64,000 bases of DNA from an uncultured Acidobacteriaceae bacterium (lineage in GTDB: Bacteria; Acidobacteriota; Terriglobia; Terriglobales; Acidobacteriaceae): positions 62,001 through 126,000 of the forward strand of contig CAIVDV010000053.1 of the NCBI GenBank assembly GCA_903904755.1, read 5' to 3'. The position numbers were made by a program, and so were the translations under genes. This document shows, piece by piece, positions 17,201-26,029 of the stretch. The notes under the pieces were generated by a model. That model searched no databases and had not been told where the DNA came from. It saw only the letters and a program-made list of their open reading frames with translations. Every line of letters begins with the position of its first letter. Positions within the stretch are counted from its first letter, which is position 1.

Positions 17201-20200
17201 GCCCCAATCGGGGTGCTGTTGTCGGCAAAAGCAACCGTGCCAGTCAACGCAACGGTCCCCCCAGCCGGCGCACTGACCGTCGCGGTAAATGTCACTGACC
17301 CGTTCACGCTGATGTTCGCGTTTGAGGTTGCAATCGCCGTCGCCGTGGACGCCTTGTTGATGGTCACCTGCGTCGTGCTGCTCACGCTGCCGCTGTAGTT
17401 CCCATCGCCGGAGTACGTCGCCACAAATCCATACGGAGAATTCACTGCGGTCAACGCACTTAGCGTGCAGGTCGCCGCGGCCGTCGCCGTCGCCGCGTCA
17501 TACGTAATCGACTTCGAATCGCAGCCAACCGATGCAGCGCCATTCTTGAAGGCCACCGTGCCCGTTATCGCCTGCGCCGATAGCGGAGTTCCCGGCGCCG
17601 GGCTGATCGAGACTGTCGCCGTCAGCGTCACCGCATTGTCCACAGTCGTCGTGGTCGGGTTTGCCGCAAGCGTTGTCGTCGTCGTTCCGGAACTCGGCGT
17701 CACATTCAGCGCCGCGCTCGCAGGACTTGCCGTGTAGCTGCCATCACCCTGGTACGTCGCCTTGTATGCATGTGCGCCCGGCTTGATGGAACTCACACTG
17801 CAGATAGCAACTCCAGTGCCTGTATTGACTACAACGTTGCTGCAACCACCGATGGTCGAACTGCCATCGGTAAACTTCATATTCCCGGCGAAGGCGACCA
17901 CAGACCCGCCACCGCTCGGCGCAGTTGCAGCCACCGTCGCGGTAATGGTCACATCATCGTTCACCACCGGCGCGGCTGGGCTGATTGAGTTGACCGTCGC
18001 CGTTGTCGCAGCCTTCGACACTGCCTGCGAAACCGGACCGCTGGCGCTGCTCGCACTATAGTTGGTGGCGTCGCCCAGGTACTTGGCCTTCAGTGTATGG
18101 GTACCAACCGAAAGCGTCGACGTCGTCAGGGTGGCAATACCGGTCCCGCTGTCCACCGCGCCAGTACCAATCGACGCGCCGCCATCGTCAAACTCTACAT
18201 TTCCGCCGATTGGCACAATCAGCGTCCCCACTGCCGGAGACACAGTCGCAGTCAGCGTTACCGACTGCGCTGCTACCGTCGAGCTCGAAGAAGATACCAG
18301 AACAGCAGCCGTCGCTGCCTTCGTCACCGTCTGCGTCTTGCCAACAGCATCGCTGCTCGCCTGGAAATTCGCATCGCCAGTGTAAGCCGCAGTAATTGTA
18401 TGGTCCCCTGCAGTCAGCGAGTTCACATTGCAGGTTGCAGAGGAGACTGCCGTGGCCGAGTGGAAGGTAACGGCAACTGCCGTGCAGCCCGTTATCAGCG
18501 ATCCATCCGCTGAAAACGCCACGCTGCCTGTCATTTGGTATCCGTCGGCGACGATTGCCGGCAGCGGGCTGGGAGCAACGGTCGCGTTCAGCGTTGCGGT
18601 CTGGTCCACCACCGAAGAGGTCGTTGAAGCCACTGTTGTCGACGTCACCGCCGCGCTCACAGTCTGCGCCGAGTCAGGAGACGTCTTGCCGTTATAGTTC
18701 ACGTCCCCGGCATACACCGCAACCAGATTCAGGCTTCCTGCCGGCAGTTGCTGCGTCGTGCAATTCGCAACGCCCGTTCCGTCCAGCGCAACACCTCCCG
18801 CTGCGCCGCAATCGCTGATAGCCGTGGTCGATCCACCGCCATTGTCAATCGCAAAGGTCACATTACCGGTTGGCGTCGCTGCTGGTCCAACTGCCGTCGC
18901 GGTTAGCGTCACGGCGTCATCCACATTCGAAGTGCCGGCAGGAACCACCGTCAGAGTCAGACCCGTCAAATCTACCTTCACCATCGGCCGCAACAGCACT
19001 GAAATATCCGCGCCCATCGGGTTCGACCCTGAATTCCCGTTTGCCGTCACCAGGCTCGCAGGCCCGTTCTTGCTCACGCTCAGCGCTGCCAGAGATTCCG
19101 GCCCGGCGCCCACGGCAATCGAGCTCGCCTGCTTCAGCGTGCCGTCTCCATTGCCCGCCAGCAAAGTCACTGACGAGCTGCCAAAATTCGCCACCGCAAT
19201 ATCGGTCGCGCCATGACCAAGGAAGTTCCCAACCGCCAGCGCCGCCGGCTCAGTTCCCGCCTTGTAGCTTGCGCCCGCTGTAAAGCTGCCTTTGCCATCG
19301 CCAGCCAGCACGCTCACCGTGCCGCTGCCGCGCTGCGCAACCACCAGGTCATAGCGGCTGCCGTTCAGCTTTGCCAGCGCAATCGCGGCGGGATACGATC
19401 CCAGTCCGACTGCGCCCTTGGGAGTGAAATGTCCCGTCCCGTCCCCGGCAAGAATCGTCGCCGTGCCAATGCCCTTGCAGGCGGCATCCTGACCGCAGGC
19501 ATTCGCCACCACCAGATCGATGTGGCCGCTTCCGCGCAAATCCGCCCCGGCAATCGCTACCGGGGAATAGCCAACCGCGTAGCTCGAAACTGAGCTCAGC
19601 GTCCCGTCTCCCCGTCCAACCAGCACTTCAACATTGCCGGTCTGCGCACAGAGGGTCTTGCCGCAATCGGTCGCCACGGCAACCAGTTGCCGCCCGCCGC
19701 CCAGCGCCTCGGTATAAATTGCGCCCGGATTCCCGCCCAGCGAGATGTGCATCGCCGACCCAAACGTTCCGTCGCCGTTTCCGGGCAGAACCGTCAGGGT
19801 GCGGTCATTGCGGTTCGCTGCCAGTATCGCCAGCTTGCCGCCTGCGCCAATCGGCGCCAACGCAACCGAAACCGGCCCACTGCCAACCTCATAGCTGCTG
19901 CCCAGCCGATAACTGTTGTCCGCATTCGCAAGGAAAACGCTCACCGTTCCCTTGCCCTTGCAACTGGCATCGGCTCCGCAGAAGTTGGAAACCACCAGGT
20001 CGGCCCGTCCATCTCCATCCAGGTCGCCCGCGGCCACTGCCTTCCGCTCCAGGCCCGCCGCGCCATACGAACGCGCCGCCGCAAAACTGCCATCGCCCTT
20101 CGGTGTCGGCAGGCTGATCGAAGCTTCAGCTTCGCTCACAATCGCCAGTCCGGCCTTCCCGCTGAAGCTCCCGGCCACCGCAGCAAATGGCCGATTCCCC

Positions 20201-21234
20201 GCCACATAATCCACCGCGCTCTTGAAAGTTCCGTCTCCGTTGCCTTCCAGCACGCTGAAGGTGTTGGCCGCGCGGTTGATCGTCACCAGGTCAACATTCC
20301 CGCTGCCCTTCAAATCCACCGCAAGCAACGAGGCCGGCCCATTGCCAACCGTATAGCTCGTTCCCTGCCCGAAGCCGCCATTCCCGTCACCCTGGAAAAT
20401 GGAAATCCGGCCCGAAGCCCCGTGCGTCACCACCAGATCAGCGTGGCCGCTATGCGCCAGGTCGGCCAGCGTCACCGAGGTCAGTGCTTCCGACCCAGCC
20501 GCCACAGGGGTTCCCGTGCGGAAGTGCCCCGAACCAGCACCGGGGAAGACCCCCACGGTGCCGTCCACATTCGCTACCACCAGCCCGTCCAGGCCGCTGC
20601 CATCCAGCTTTCCGGCAGCAATCGCCGCGGGTGTCCTGTCCAGCAGGAACAGCACCGGCGCGCTCAGTCGCCCGCCGCCCTGGTTCAGCAACACGGCAAC
20701 CGAGGAGCCATTCGCCACGGCCACATCCACGCCGCCCTTGCCGCCAAAATTACCGGTAACCAGGGCAATCGGGGCGCTCACGCCGCCAAAACTCACCGGC
20801 TTTCCAAAGCTCCCGTCCCCATTGCCCGGCAGCACCACAATCCTGCCCGCTGCCGCGTCCACTCCAACCGCGTCCAGGTGCCCGGTGCCCATCACATCCG
20901 CCAGCACGACATGGCCCAGCACCGCACCCGCGGCATAATCGGCTCGAGAGGCAAATCCACCCTTGCCGTCGCCCAGCAATACCGTCACATTGCTGCTGTT
21001 CTTCTGCGTCAGCACCAGGTCCGCACGGCCACGGCCACGCAAATCTCCGCTGGACACACTCGTGGCGCTGCTTGGCAGCGTCAAGCGTGGCGCAACCACG
21101 AACGGCGATCCGCCCTGTGTCGGAATTCGAGCCGCATCGCTCACCTGCGCCTGCGCGGAAATCGCGCCCATGACCACACAGAAAACACCCAGAAGCAGAC
21201 GCTTCGACGAAAGGTTGCTGAATCGCCGCACCAT
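14272..21234 (-). CDS. Giant secreted surface protein: FG-GAP/VCBS propeller plus 12 Ig-like repeats
   Basis: 2320 residues from ATG 21234 (GGAG seven bases upstream). Signal peptide at 1-30. Residues about 40-750 hold many repeats of the type LDGDGRADLVV...NGDGTF, the FG-GAP/VCBS beta-propeller pattern with Asp-rich calcium-type loops. Residues about 750-2018 hold twelve Ig-like repeats of about 105 residues, each with VTLTATV near the start, a pair of cysteines in many copies, and HTITA.Y.GD.NF at the end (Ig-like 3 type). The C-terminus has two membrane helices (RNRWWLALYGVLMIGLLGTL, then RVLMLLAIGIGILQTAGCGG) and a half Ig-like tail. Likely an adhesin or matrix protein anchored at the cell surface. 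Codon use matches the neighbours, so no sign of transfer. Confidence 0.8.
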   Translation of the reverse strand: MVRRFSNLSSKRLLLGVFCVVMGAISAQAQVSDAARIPTQGGSPFVVAPRLTLPSSATSVSSGDLRGRGRADLVLTQKNSSNVTVLLGDGKGGFASRADYAAGAVLGHVVLADVMGTGHLDAVGVDAAAGRIVVLPGNGDGSFGKPVSFGGVSAPIALVTGNFGGKGGVDVAVANGSSVAVLLNQGGGRLSAPVLFLLDRTPAAIAAGKLDGSGLDGLVVANVDGTVGVFPGAGSGHFRTGTPVAAGSEALTSVTLADLAHSGHADLVVTHGASGRISIFQGDGNGGFGQGTSYTVGNGPASLLAVDLKGSGNVDLVTINRAANTFSVLEGNGDGTFKSAVDYVAGNRPFAAVAGSFSGKAGLAIVSEAEASISLPTPKGDGSFAAARSYGAAGLERKAVAAGDLDGDGRADLVVSNFCGADASCKGKGTVSVFLANADNSYRLGSSYEVGSGPVSVALAPIGAGGKLAILAANRNDRTLTVLPGNGDGTFGSAMHISLGGNPGAIYTEALGGGRQLVAVATDCGKTLCAQTGNVEVLVGRGDGTLSSVSSYAVGYSPVAIAGADLRGSGHIDLVVANACGQDAACKGIGTATILAGDGTGHFTPKGAVGLGSYPAAIALAKLNGSRYDLVVAQRGSGTVSVLAGDGKGSFTAGASYKAGTEPAALAVGNFLGHGATDIAVANFGSSSVTLLAGNGDGTLKQASSIAVGAGPESLAALSVSKNGPASLVTANGNSGSNPMGADISVLLRPMVKVDLTGLTLTVVPAGTSNVDDAVTLTATAVGPAATPTGNVTFAIDNGGGSTTAISDCGAAGGVALDGTGVANCTTQQLPAGSLNLVAVYAGDVNYNGKTSPDSAQTVSAAVTSTTVASTTSSVVDQTATLNATVAPSPLPAIVADGYQMTGSVAFSADGSLITGCTAVAVTFHSATAVSSATCNVNSLTAGDHTITAAYTGDANFQASSDAVGKTQTVTKAATAAVLVSSSSSTVAAQSVTLTATVSPAVGTLIVPIGGNVEFDDGGASIGTGAVDSGTGIATLTTSTLSVGTHTLKAKYLGDATNYSASSASGPVSQAVSKAATTATVNSISPAAPVVNDDVTITATVAATAPSGGGSVVAFAGNMKFTDGSSTIGGCSNVVVNTGTGVAICSVSSIKPGAHAYKATYQGDGSYTASPASAALNVTPSSGTTTTTLAANPTTTTVDNAVTLTATVSISPAPGTPLSAQAITGTVAFKNGAASVGCDSKSITYDAATATAAATCTLSALTAVNSPYGFVATYSGDGNYSGSVSSTTQVTINKASTATAIATSNANISVNGSVTFTATVSAPAGGTVALTGTVAFADNSTPIGACTAQAITWHAGSSTATATCATTALLGGNHTITGTYSGDGNYTTSNQFVAETVTPGSSTTTIHSSSGGNKSVVNESVTLTSQVIPFSSSVPLTGTLTFTDGGAPVAGCTVSFNKATGAGSCTTNSLPLGGHTITATYAGDPSYNSSNAQVTQTVSQGSVTTALTSNLNPSSVNSSVTLTATVTPGITGGVALSGNVTFSNGGTTLCSSVPVAASTGQATCVTSTLPLGNDQLSAAYGADANFAETAPGTLTQVVRSAATTTALSASPNPSVVNNTVVFTATVSAPPGGQPLTGKVAFTADGNPIAGCTAVTPSLAGVAICSDSALTASAGGHAIKATYGNDNNFGSSFGSVSQVVNKANTSTALTSTVSPSTVSQSVTFTATVTPVPSGTVALASTVSFTDSVTGTFIPSCSAVAVDGNGVATCTTAALTVGSHTVTAAYGADSNFNTSQNTFVQTVNAASASISVTSTSASATVNANPAVMFTAVFVVPVGLPQPTGKVAFTDNGSAIAGCTVVTPVLPAGTATNWQAQCADPALTSAALTHTILASYSGDVNFSVGSGSVVQQVTPASAGIAVASSLNPSVSFVNNASNFQDSVTFTAMVTPVQTGSIGLAGAVTFTNNGAVLCANVPVTVAAGKGTATCTSTTLPAGTNTIVASYGGDANFASAIPATLSQAVEDFSLTVAPVPTNSVGVLLTQGYTNSNDPFTPAGLAVTGNSTAGYSGSPTMTCTSVPSAGAPACTFAQSGLPIANGQTQQSIAVALNAAGATAGSYTFTITAVDSVTSLTRTYSFPVTVRAVSTPLVVTSGSTSGNVGNVTFQLPGGVTLSNFTCPYISGTGITGNTTKPGKVGVACSIGTPSISGTTVTVPVTVTTNNTFTSGFAGRNRWWLALYGVLMIGLLGTLRRKVARVALFRVLMLLAIGIGILQTAGCGGSFKLSTPIATGGTTPPGQYFLLIQGTGSDGNTYSAVLELDVTL

Positions 21235-21773
21235 ATCAGATCTCCGAGACAGAATCGGTTGAATGCCCACAGGGAAGACGAGAAACCCGAAAGCTCACCG
21301 CTCGCTCCATGGCTGGCTATCTCCGCCCATGAAACTGCGGCAAACCTGCGACGCTCGCACTTAGGTTCGCCACATCAATACCGCTGACGCTGGATGACTT
21401 GTTGTTACAGAAGTTAGGAAAATTACACAAAATTTGCGCTCGGGAAGAGGCCCAAAAAACGCGCCCCTCTTTCGGCCTCGGACGCAACAATCACATTGAT
21501 AACCGCGCCTTCCTTTACTGCTGAAAGACATTCGGCCTAATTCGAGACTCCACCTTATGGCCGCCTCTCACAAATGTCAAGCACTTTTTCCGTAACACTG
21601 CGCAAGCCTCGAAAAGCTCATAAAATCAATGAAACTCAATAACTCCATAACTTTACGGCGAGATGAAATCTCCAAAGACGACAGCGCAGCTCCGTTCCAG
21701 GGGTCTCATCGCACATGACCAAAGTCATCCCTTTTGCCAGGTCTCCGTCGCCCTCACGAAACCTCCGGGGGCC
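21235..21773 (-). promoter_or_regulatory. 539-base upstream region of the giant surface-protein gene
   Basis: No coding frame here is convincing. Nearest the gene is the structured leader described separately (21308-21371). Beyond it the DNA becomes clearly more AT-rich (about 21400-21700) than the surrounding genes, as expected for a promoter region, but I cannot single out a good -35/-10 pair. The end of the upstream kinase gene lies at 21774 and I see no terminator hairpin after it. Confidence 0.5.
21308..21371 (-). ncRNA. Candidate structured 5' leader RNA of the giant surface-protein gene
   Basis: Read on the minus strand, GGCGAACCT and AGGTTTGCC form a 9-pair stem (one G-U) that encloses a small GCGA/TCGC hairpin. 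It is followed by a second hairpin, CATG-GGC-(GGAGATA)-GCC-AGC-CATG, whose loop exposes GGAGAT. It ends 74 bases before the start codon. The loop word GGAGAT and the word GGTTTGCC, with GTTTC between them, recur in the same order 60 bases before the DUF1800 gene (32949-32999). I do not recognise it as a known riboswitch. Stable pairing is seen directly; an RNA function is inferred. Confidence 0.4.
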
Positions 21774-24700
21774 TCAGCGCTTGTCCGTAATCGTCCAGAC
21801 TGAGCCCTTCCGCGCCAGATGGAAGTGCGCGGCATGCGGCGTGGAAATCATCTTGCCGGAGGCCATAAAGCTGGTCGTCTCCGTGCAATTCGCGTCCGCC
21901 GAGTCCCCGCCAACGTTCAACTGGTTCGCCGGGCAGTTTTCCACAACCTTGGCCGTCGGATTGTCTTTGAAGAATCCCGCCAACCCCTTCGCCTGCCCGC
22001 TGCTCATCCCCGTCCAAAGAGCCTGCATCTTGGCGACATCATGCGCATTGAAGGCTGAGGAATAGTTGTTGATTGCGCCCAGAACCATCGCCGTCTGGTC
22101 CACCGGGGCAGCCGACGGCGCCGCCGCAACCGGCTGCGGTGCGGCTGCCTTCACTTCCACCAGCACGTTCAGCGGACGCTGCTGCGACCCGCCCGCACCC
22201 TTTGCCGTCAGCGTGTAGGTCGTATTGGCACCCGGCTTCACCGTCGTCTCGCCGTTGTTGTCAACCCGGCCAATCCCGTTGTCAATCGAAACTTCCGTCG
22301 CCTTCGCCGTCTGCCACCGCAGCGTAATCTGCTGCCCCTGCTCAATCTGCGAAGCCGAAGCGTTAAACGAGAGAATCTGCGCCGCCTCAGCCGCTGGTGC
22401 CGCCACAGGCTGCGGCTTGGCCGCCACCGGAATCGGCGTCAGCATCACGGTCGTGCTGCTGTGCTCGCCAGCCTTTACGCTCAGCGGTTGGCTGTACGGC
22501 TGATACCCGTCCAGCGCAAATGCCAGCGTCTTCGAGCTCGGCTTTACCGTCACCACCAGGTCGCCGCGCGCATCCGTCTTGCCCTGCGGCGCCCCGTCCA
22601 CGCTCACCGTCGCACCCGGCGTCGAGTGAATCGCCAAATACGCATCCAGCGGCACCTGCACCGTCCCCGGCGCAGCCTGCTGCAGCGTGTAATTCAGCGG
22701 CTTCTGGTCCTTGTCCGCCACCGTCACGCTCACGGAATTCAAGTCAATAAAGCCCGGCTTCGAGAACCGCAGGGAGTGCGCACCTGGGTCCAGCGGCAGC
22801 TTCAGGCTTCCGTCATTCTGTGTGAAGCCCTTCAGCACGCCATCCACAAACACATTCGCCCCGCCCGGGCTGCCCTGGATCAGAACCGTCCCGCTCGGCG
22901 GCAACACCACGGTTGGGGCAGCCGGAGTTGTCGGAGCATTCGCCGTCGGCTCTGTCTTGTTCCCCTTGCCCAGCACAAAAAATGCACCCACCGCGATCAC
23001 AACCAAAACCGCAACAGCCCCCAGAATCAGCGGCAGTTTGCTCTTCTTCTCTTCCTCGTGCGAAACCTCAAGCCCCGCCAAGGCCACGTTCCCGGTTGTC
23101 TTCCGCGCCTGCGGCTTGGTTGCCTCAGTCTTCAGCCGCTGCCAGTCGGTCTGCTGCGTCTGCGAAGCAAACTCCACCACCTCGGCGGAGTTCTTCAGTT
23201 CCTGGACAGCTTTCGCCGCGTCGGTTGCCAGCAGCGCTGCCCGCGCCGCCTCCACACTCTTCGCCACCAACTCGTCGGCATGGCTGCGCCGCCGCGCTTC
23301 CACTTCCTTCACCGCGCTGCGAATCTCCGGCTGCTCGCCAAATGCCCGCTCCACCGCCTGCAAGCCATCCAGCGCCGTCTGGAACTGCGCCTGCTGCACC
23401 GCCTTCGCCGCCGTTGCCAGCGCGTTCGCCACCGCCTGCTTCCGATTCTTCTCCGCCCGCAGATCCTGCAGCAACACATTCAGCGGAGTTCCGGGCGCGA
23501 CCGCCGCAGGCATCGGCTGCAGCAGCTCAATCGCCTCGTCAAACTGGCCCTTCTCCCGCAACCGCGCAACCCGAGCCAGCAGCGCCTCGGCCTTGCGCTC
23601 AAATTCCTTCACCTGCCCGCGCGCCTCGGTCAGCAGCCGCCCAACCTGGGCATCGCCCGTCTCCGCGCTCGCCGCCTCCAGCAGTTGGATGGCTTGTTCG
23701 TACTGCTGCGCTTCCAGCAGCCGCTTTGCTTCCACCAGGCTGTTGTTCGCCCGCGCCCGGCGCTGCTGTTGCTGCAGTTCCCCGCGCGCAAACTCCAGCA
23801 GATCCTTCACCGCTTCCGGATCGCCAAACTCCAGTTGATAGCTGTCGAGAATCTCGATCGCCTTCTCAAACTGGTTCGCGTCAATCGCCTTCTGCGCATC
23901 CCGCAGGTAGCTGCCCCGTACCTGCTCCTGCTCGGCAGACTTCAGCCTCTGCCGCAGCGTGTCTTCCAGCGCCAGCAACCGCGCTTCGCCCGGCAGTTCC
24001 TCCAGCGCCTTCTGCACCAGTTGCAGCGCTTCGCCCGGCGAGGCCGCAAAAATCTCCTGCGCCTTCGTCACCGTCTGGTCAACCAGTTGCCGCGCCCGCA
24101 CCTTCCGCAGCTCCAACGCCACCCGCGTCTTCAGTTGCAGCAGGGACGGCTCGTTCGGCAGCTTCTCCAGCGCCCGATCCAGGAGTTCGCCGGCTCGCTC
24201 GTAGTTTTCGCTGCTCAGCGCGTTCTCAATCTCGGCGTTAATCTGCTCAATAATCCGGCGCCGCTGCTCCTGCTCCTGCCCGCTCATGGCAGCCTGCAGC
24301 AGGCTGTCCACTTCCGCCTGCGACGGATCAATCTTGCTGGCCTCGCGCAGAATCTCAATCGCCGAGGTGAACCGCCGCGAACTCAGCTCCTGACGTGCCT
24401 TGCCCAGCATCTCCCGCATCTGTTCCTGCTGGGCCTGGCTGCGCACTTCTCTCGAAATCTCATTGTGAATATTCCGCAGCCGTGTATCGCCGCCACTTAC
24501 CTCTACGGCCTTTTCCACCACCCGCAGCGCACCGGTCAGGTCGCCACGCTGCCGCATCCCCTCCGCCTGGCCCATCAACGACTCAATCTCGTCAAAACGC
24601 CGCTTGGTCTCCTTCAACTGGTCGATGCGCGCGGCAATCTCCGCGTTCTCCGGGTCCAGCTTCAGAGCCTGATCCAGCAGCCCAAGCCCCTGCCCAAACC

Positions 24701-25772
24701 TTGAACCCGCCAGCGCCTCTTCCGCCTCCGCCACCAGTTGCCGAACCTGCTCAGCACGCTGCAAACGCGCCAGATTCTGGTTCACAAGGCTCAGCAGCTT
24801 GCGCGCTTCCGTATGCGTCGGCTCAATCTTTACCAGCTCATACAGAATGTCCCTGGCGCGTCCATACTGCTGCTCTGCCGCCAGCCGCTCCGCATCGTTG
24901 AACAGCCCCACCACCTGGCCGCGCTTCAACTGCTCAATCAGCGAATGCAGCTCTGAGGCAAACTCCTCACCCGTCGCATACCGGTTCTCCGGGTCCTTTG
25001 CCAGCGCCCGGTCAATAATCGCGTCCAGTTGCGGCGGATATCCGCTGATCCACTTCTTCAATGGCGGATGCTGCTCGTTCACAAGCATTTGCATAACCGC
25101 CATGTCTTCCCCGCTGAACGGCAACTGCCCCGTCAGCATCAGGTACAGCATCACGCCCACGGCAAACAGGTCGCTCCGCCCGTCTCCGCGCTGGCCCTTC
25201 ATCCGTTCCGGCGCAATGTAATGGATGGTGCCGATCACGTTGCCGACGCGCGTCAGCCCGGTCTCCGCATTCCGCCCCTGCACCTTGGCAATGCCAAAGT
25301 CCACAATCTTCGCCAGAATCGGGTCCCGCTGCACAATCACGTTTGCCGGCTTGATATCCCGGTGGATCACTCCCTGAGAGTGCGCATACCCCAACGCCAT
25401 GCACACCTGCTCGATAATCGTCAGCTTGTCGATCACCGATAACTGCCGGCCGCTGTCCAGGAGTTTGTCCAGCGGGTCGCCCCCCACAAACTCCATCACG
25501 ATGTAGGGGACACCCTCCTCATCGCCCATGTCATAGACGATGACAATATTCGGATGTTGAAGAAAGCCCGCCTGCGCCTCTTTGAAGAAGCGGTCCCGCA
25601 TCTCCGGCTGACCCGAAAAATTCTCGTTCAGCGTCTTGATTGCGACCTGTCGCCCAATTCGCTTGTCTTCGGCGCGGTATACCACGCCCATGCCGCCGCG
25701 GCCCAGGATGCCCGTGATATCGTACTTGCCAATTTTCTTACGGTCGGTCGGGTCCACGGCACTCGCCTGCAA
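21774..25772 (-). CDS. Transmembrane Ser/Thr protein kinase with tetratricopeptide-like, PEGA, Ig-like and NTF2-like domains
   Basis: 1332 residues from a TTG at 25772 (GTG at 25757 is an alternative; no ATG is near). The kinase domain is complete: GRGGMGVVY loop, Lys46 in VAIKT, Glu65, catalytic HRDIKPAN (Asp139), DFG at 158-160, APE near 188. Residues about 290-880 are helical repeats rich in Glu, Gln, Arg and Leu (TPR-like/coiled coil, e.g. YGRARDILYELVKIEP). One membrane helix lies at about 910-930. Outside it come two PEGA domains (about 957-1025 and 1040-1110), an Ig-like segment, and a C-terminal SnoaL/NTF2-like domain ending VWTITDKR. Such kinases are typical of Acidobacteria. The extracellular ligand and targets are unknown. 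Confidence 0.88.
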   Translation of the reverse strand: MQASAVDPTDRKKIGKYDITGILGRGGMGVVYRAEDKRIGRQVAIKTLNENFSGQPEMRDRFFKEAQAGFLQHPNIVIVYDMGDEEGVPYIVMEFVGGDPLDKLLDSGRQLSVIDKLTIIEQVCMALGYAHSQGVIHRDIKPANVIVQRDPILAKIVDFGIAKVQGRNAETGLTRVGNVIGTIHYIAPERMKGQRGDGRSDLFAVGVMLYLMLTGQLPFSGEDMAVMQMLVNEQHPPLKKWISGYPPQLDAIIDRALAKDPENRYATGEEFASELHSLIEQLKRGQVVGLFNDAERLAAEQQYGRARDILYELVKIEPTHTEARKLLSLVNQNLARLQRAEQVRQLVAEAEEALAGSRFGQGLGLLDQALKLDPENAEIAARIDQLKETKRRFDEIESLMGQAEGMRQRGDLTGALRVVEKAVEVSGGDTRLRNIHNEISREVRSQAQQEQMREMLGKARQELSSRRFTSAIEILREASKIDPSQAEVDSLLQAAMSGQEQEQRRRIIEQINAEIENALSSENYERAGELLDRALEKLPNEPSLLQLKTRVALELRKVRARQLVDQTVTKAQEIFAASPGEALQLVQKALEELPGEARLLALEDTLRQRLKSAEQEQVRGSYLRDAQKAIDANQFEKAIEILDSYQLEFGDPEAVKDLLEFARGELQQQQRRARANNSLVEAKRLLEAQQYEQAIQLLEAASAETGDAQVGRLLTEARGQVKEFERKAEALLARVARLREKGQFDEAIELLQPMPAAVAPGTPLNVLLQDLRAEKNRKQAVANALATAAKAVQQAQFQTALDGLQAVERAFGEQPEIRSAVKEVEARRRSHADELVAKSVEAARAALLATDAAKAVQELKNSAEVVEFASQTQQTDWQRLKTEATKPQARKTTGNVALAGLEVSHEEEKKSKLPLILGAVAVLVVIAVGAFFVLGKGNKTEPTANAPTTPAAPTVVLPPSGTVLIQGSPGGANVFVDGVLKGFTQNDGSLKLPLDPGAHSLRFSKPGFIDLNSVSVTVADKDQKPLNYTLQQAAPGTVQVPLDAYLAIHSTPGATVSVDGAPQGKTDARGDLVVTVKPSSKTLAFALDGYQPYSQPLSVKAGEHSSTTVMLTPIPVAAKPQPVAAPAAEAAQILSFNASASQIEQGQQITLRWQTAKATEVSIDNGIGRVDNNGETTVKPGANTTYTLTAKGAGGSQQRPLNVLVEVKAAAPQPVAAAPSAAPVDQTAMVLGAINNYSSAFNAHDVAKMQALWTGMSSGQAKGLAGFFKDNPTAKVVENCPANQLNVGGDSADANCTETTSFMASGKMISTPHAAHFHLARKGSVWTITDKR

Positions 25773-25888
25773 GCAACTATGTTCAGTAGTTCAGGGGGTC
25801 AAAAATCGGAGGCACTTCCTGCGGCGCTGTTACCTCACACAAGCCCTTTCTCCCGGGCTGGCCAGCAAGAACACAGTAGCATAACTGC

Positions 25889-25929
25889 CAAAAGCTAGGC
25901 CACAGGCATTTGCCTCACCCTGGCTTTTG
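25889..25929 (-). terminator. Hairpin after the DsbD-alpha-like gene
   Basis: Arms CAAAAGC and GCTTTTG continue through AGG/CCT and enclose an AGGC-AAAT-GCCT inner hairpin. It lies in the 257-base gap between the redox pair and the kinase gene, and the minus-strand side ends in GCTTTTGG. A weak terminator is the simplest reading. The rest of the gap shows no gene. Confidence 0.45.
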
Positions 25930-26029
25930 CCCGCAACTCCAAGCCGGCTGCTCTTGAAAACGCCAAAGCCGCTCACATCTCATGACTTATCGGCCTCTTT
26001 CAGCGCGCGTCCGCGGGTTTCCCCCGGCC

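Noticed and set aside
21339-21371. GGCAAACC read on the plus strand as part of a cyclic-di-GMP (GEMM-I) riboswitch
   Set aside because: The required GACGCAAAGCC and GGGTTACCG parts are missing, and the gene downstream of the element is on the other strand.
14387-21387. Many plus-strand open frames opposite the giant surface protein
   Set aside because: They mirror the repeats of the real gene and shift with each repeat; none has a ribosome site plus domain.
22461-24704. Long open frame on the plus strand opposite the kinase gene
   Set aside because: Composition is Arg/Gln/Leu/Pro-rich without any domain; it arises from the high GC of the opposite gene, whose motifs are clear.
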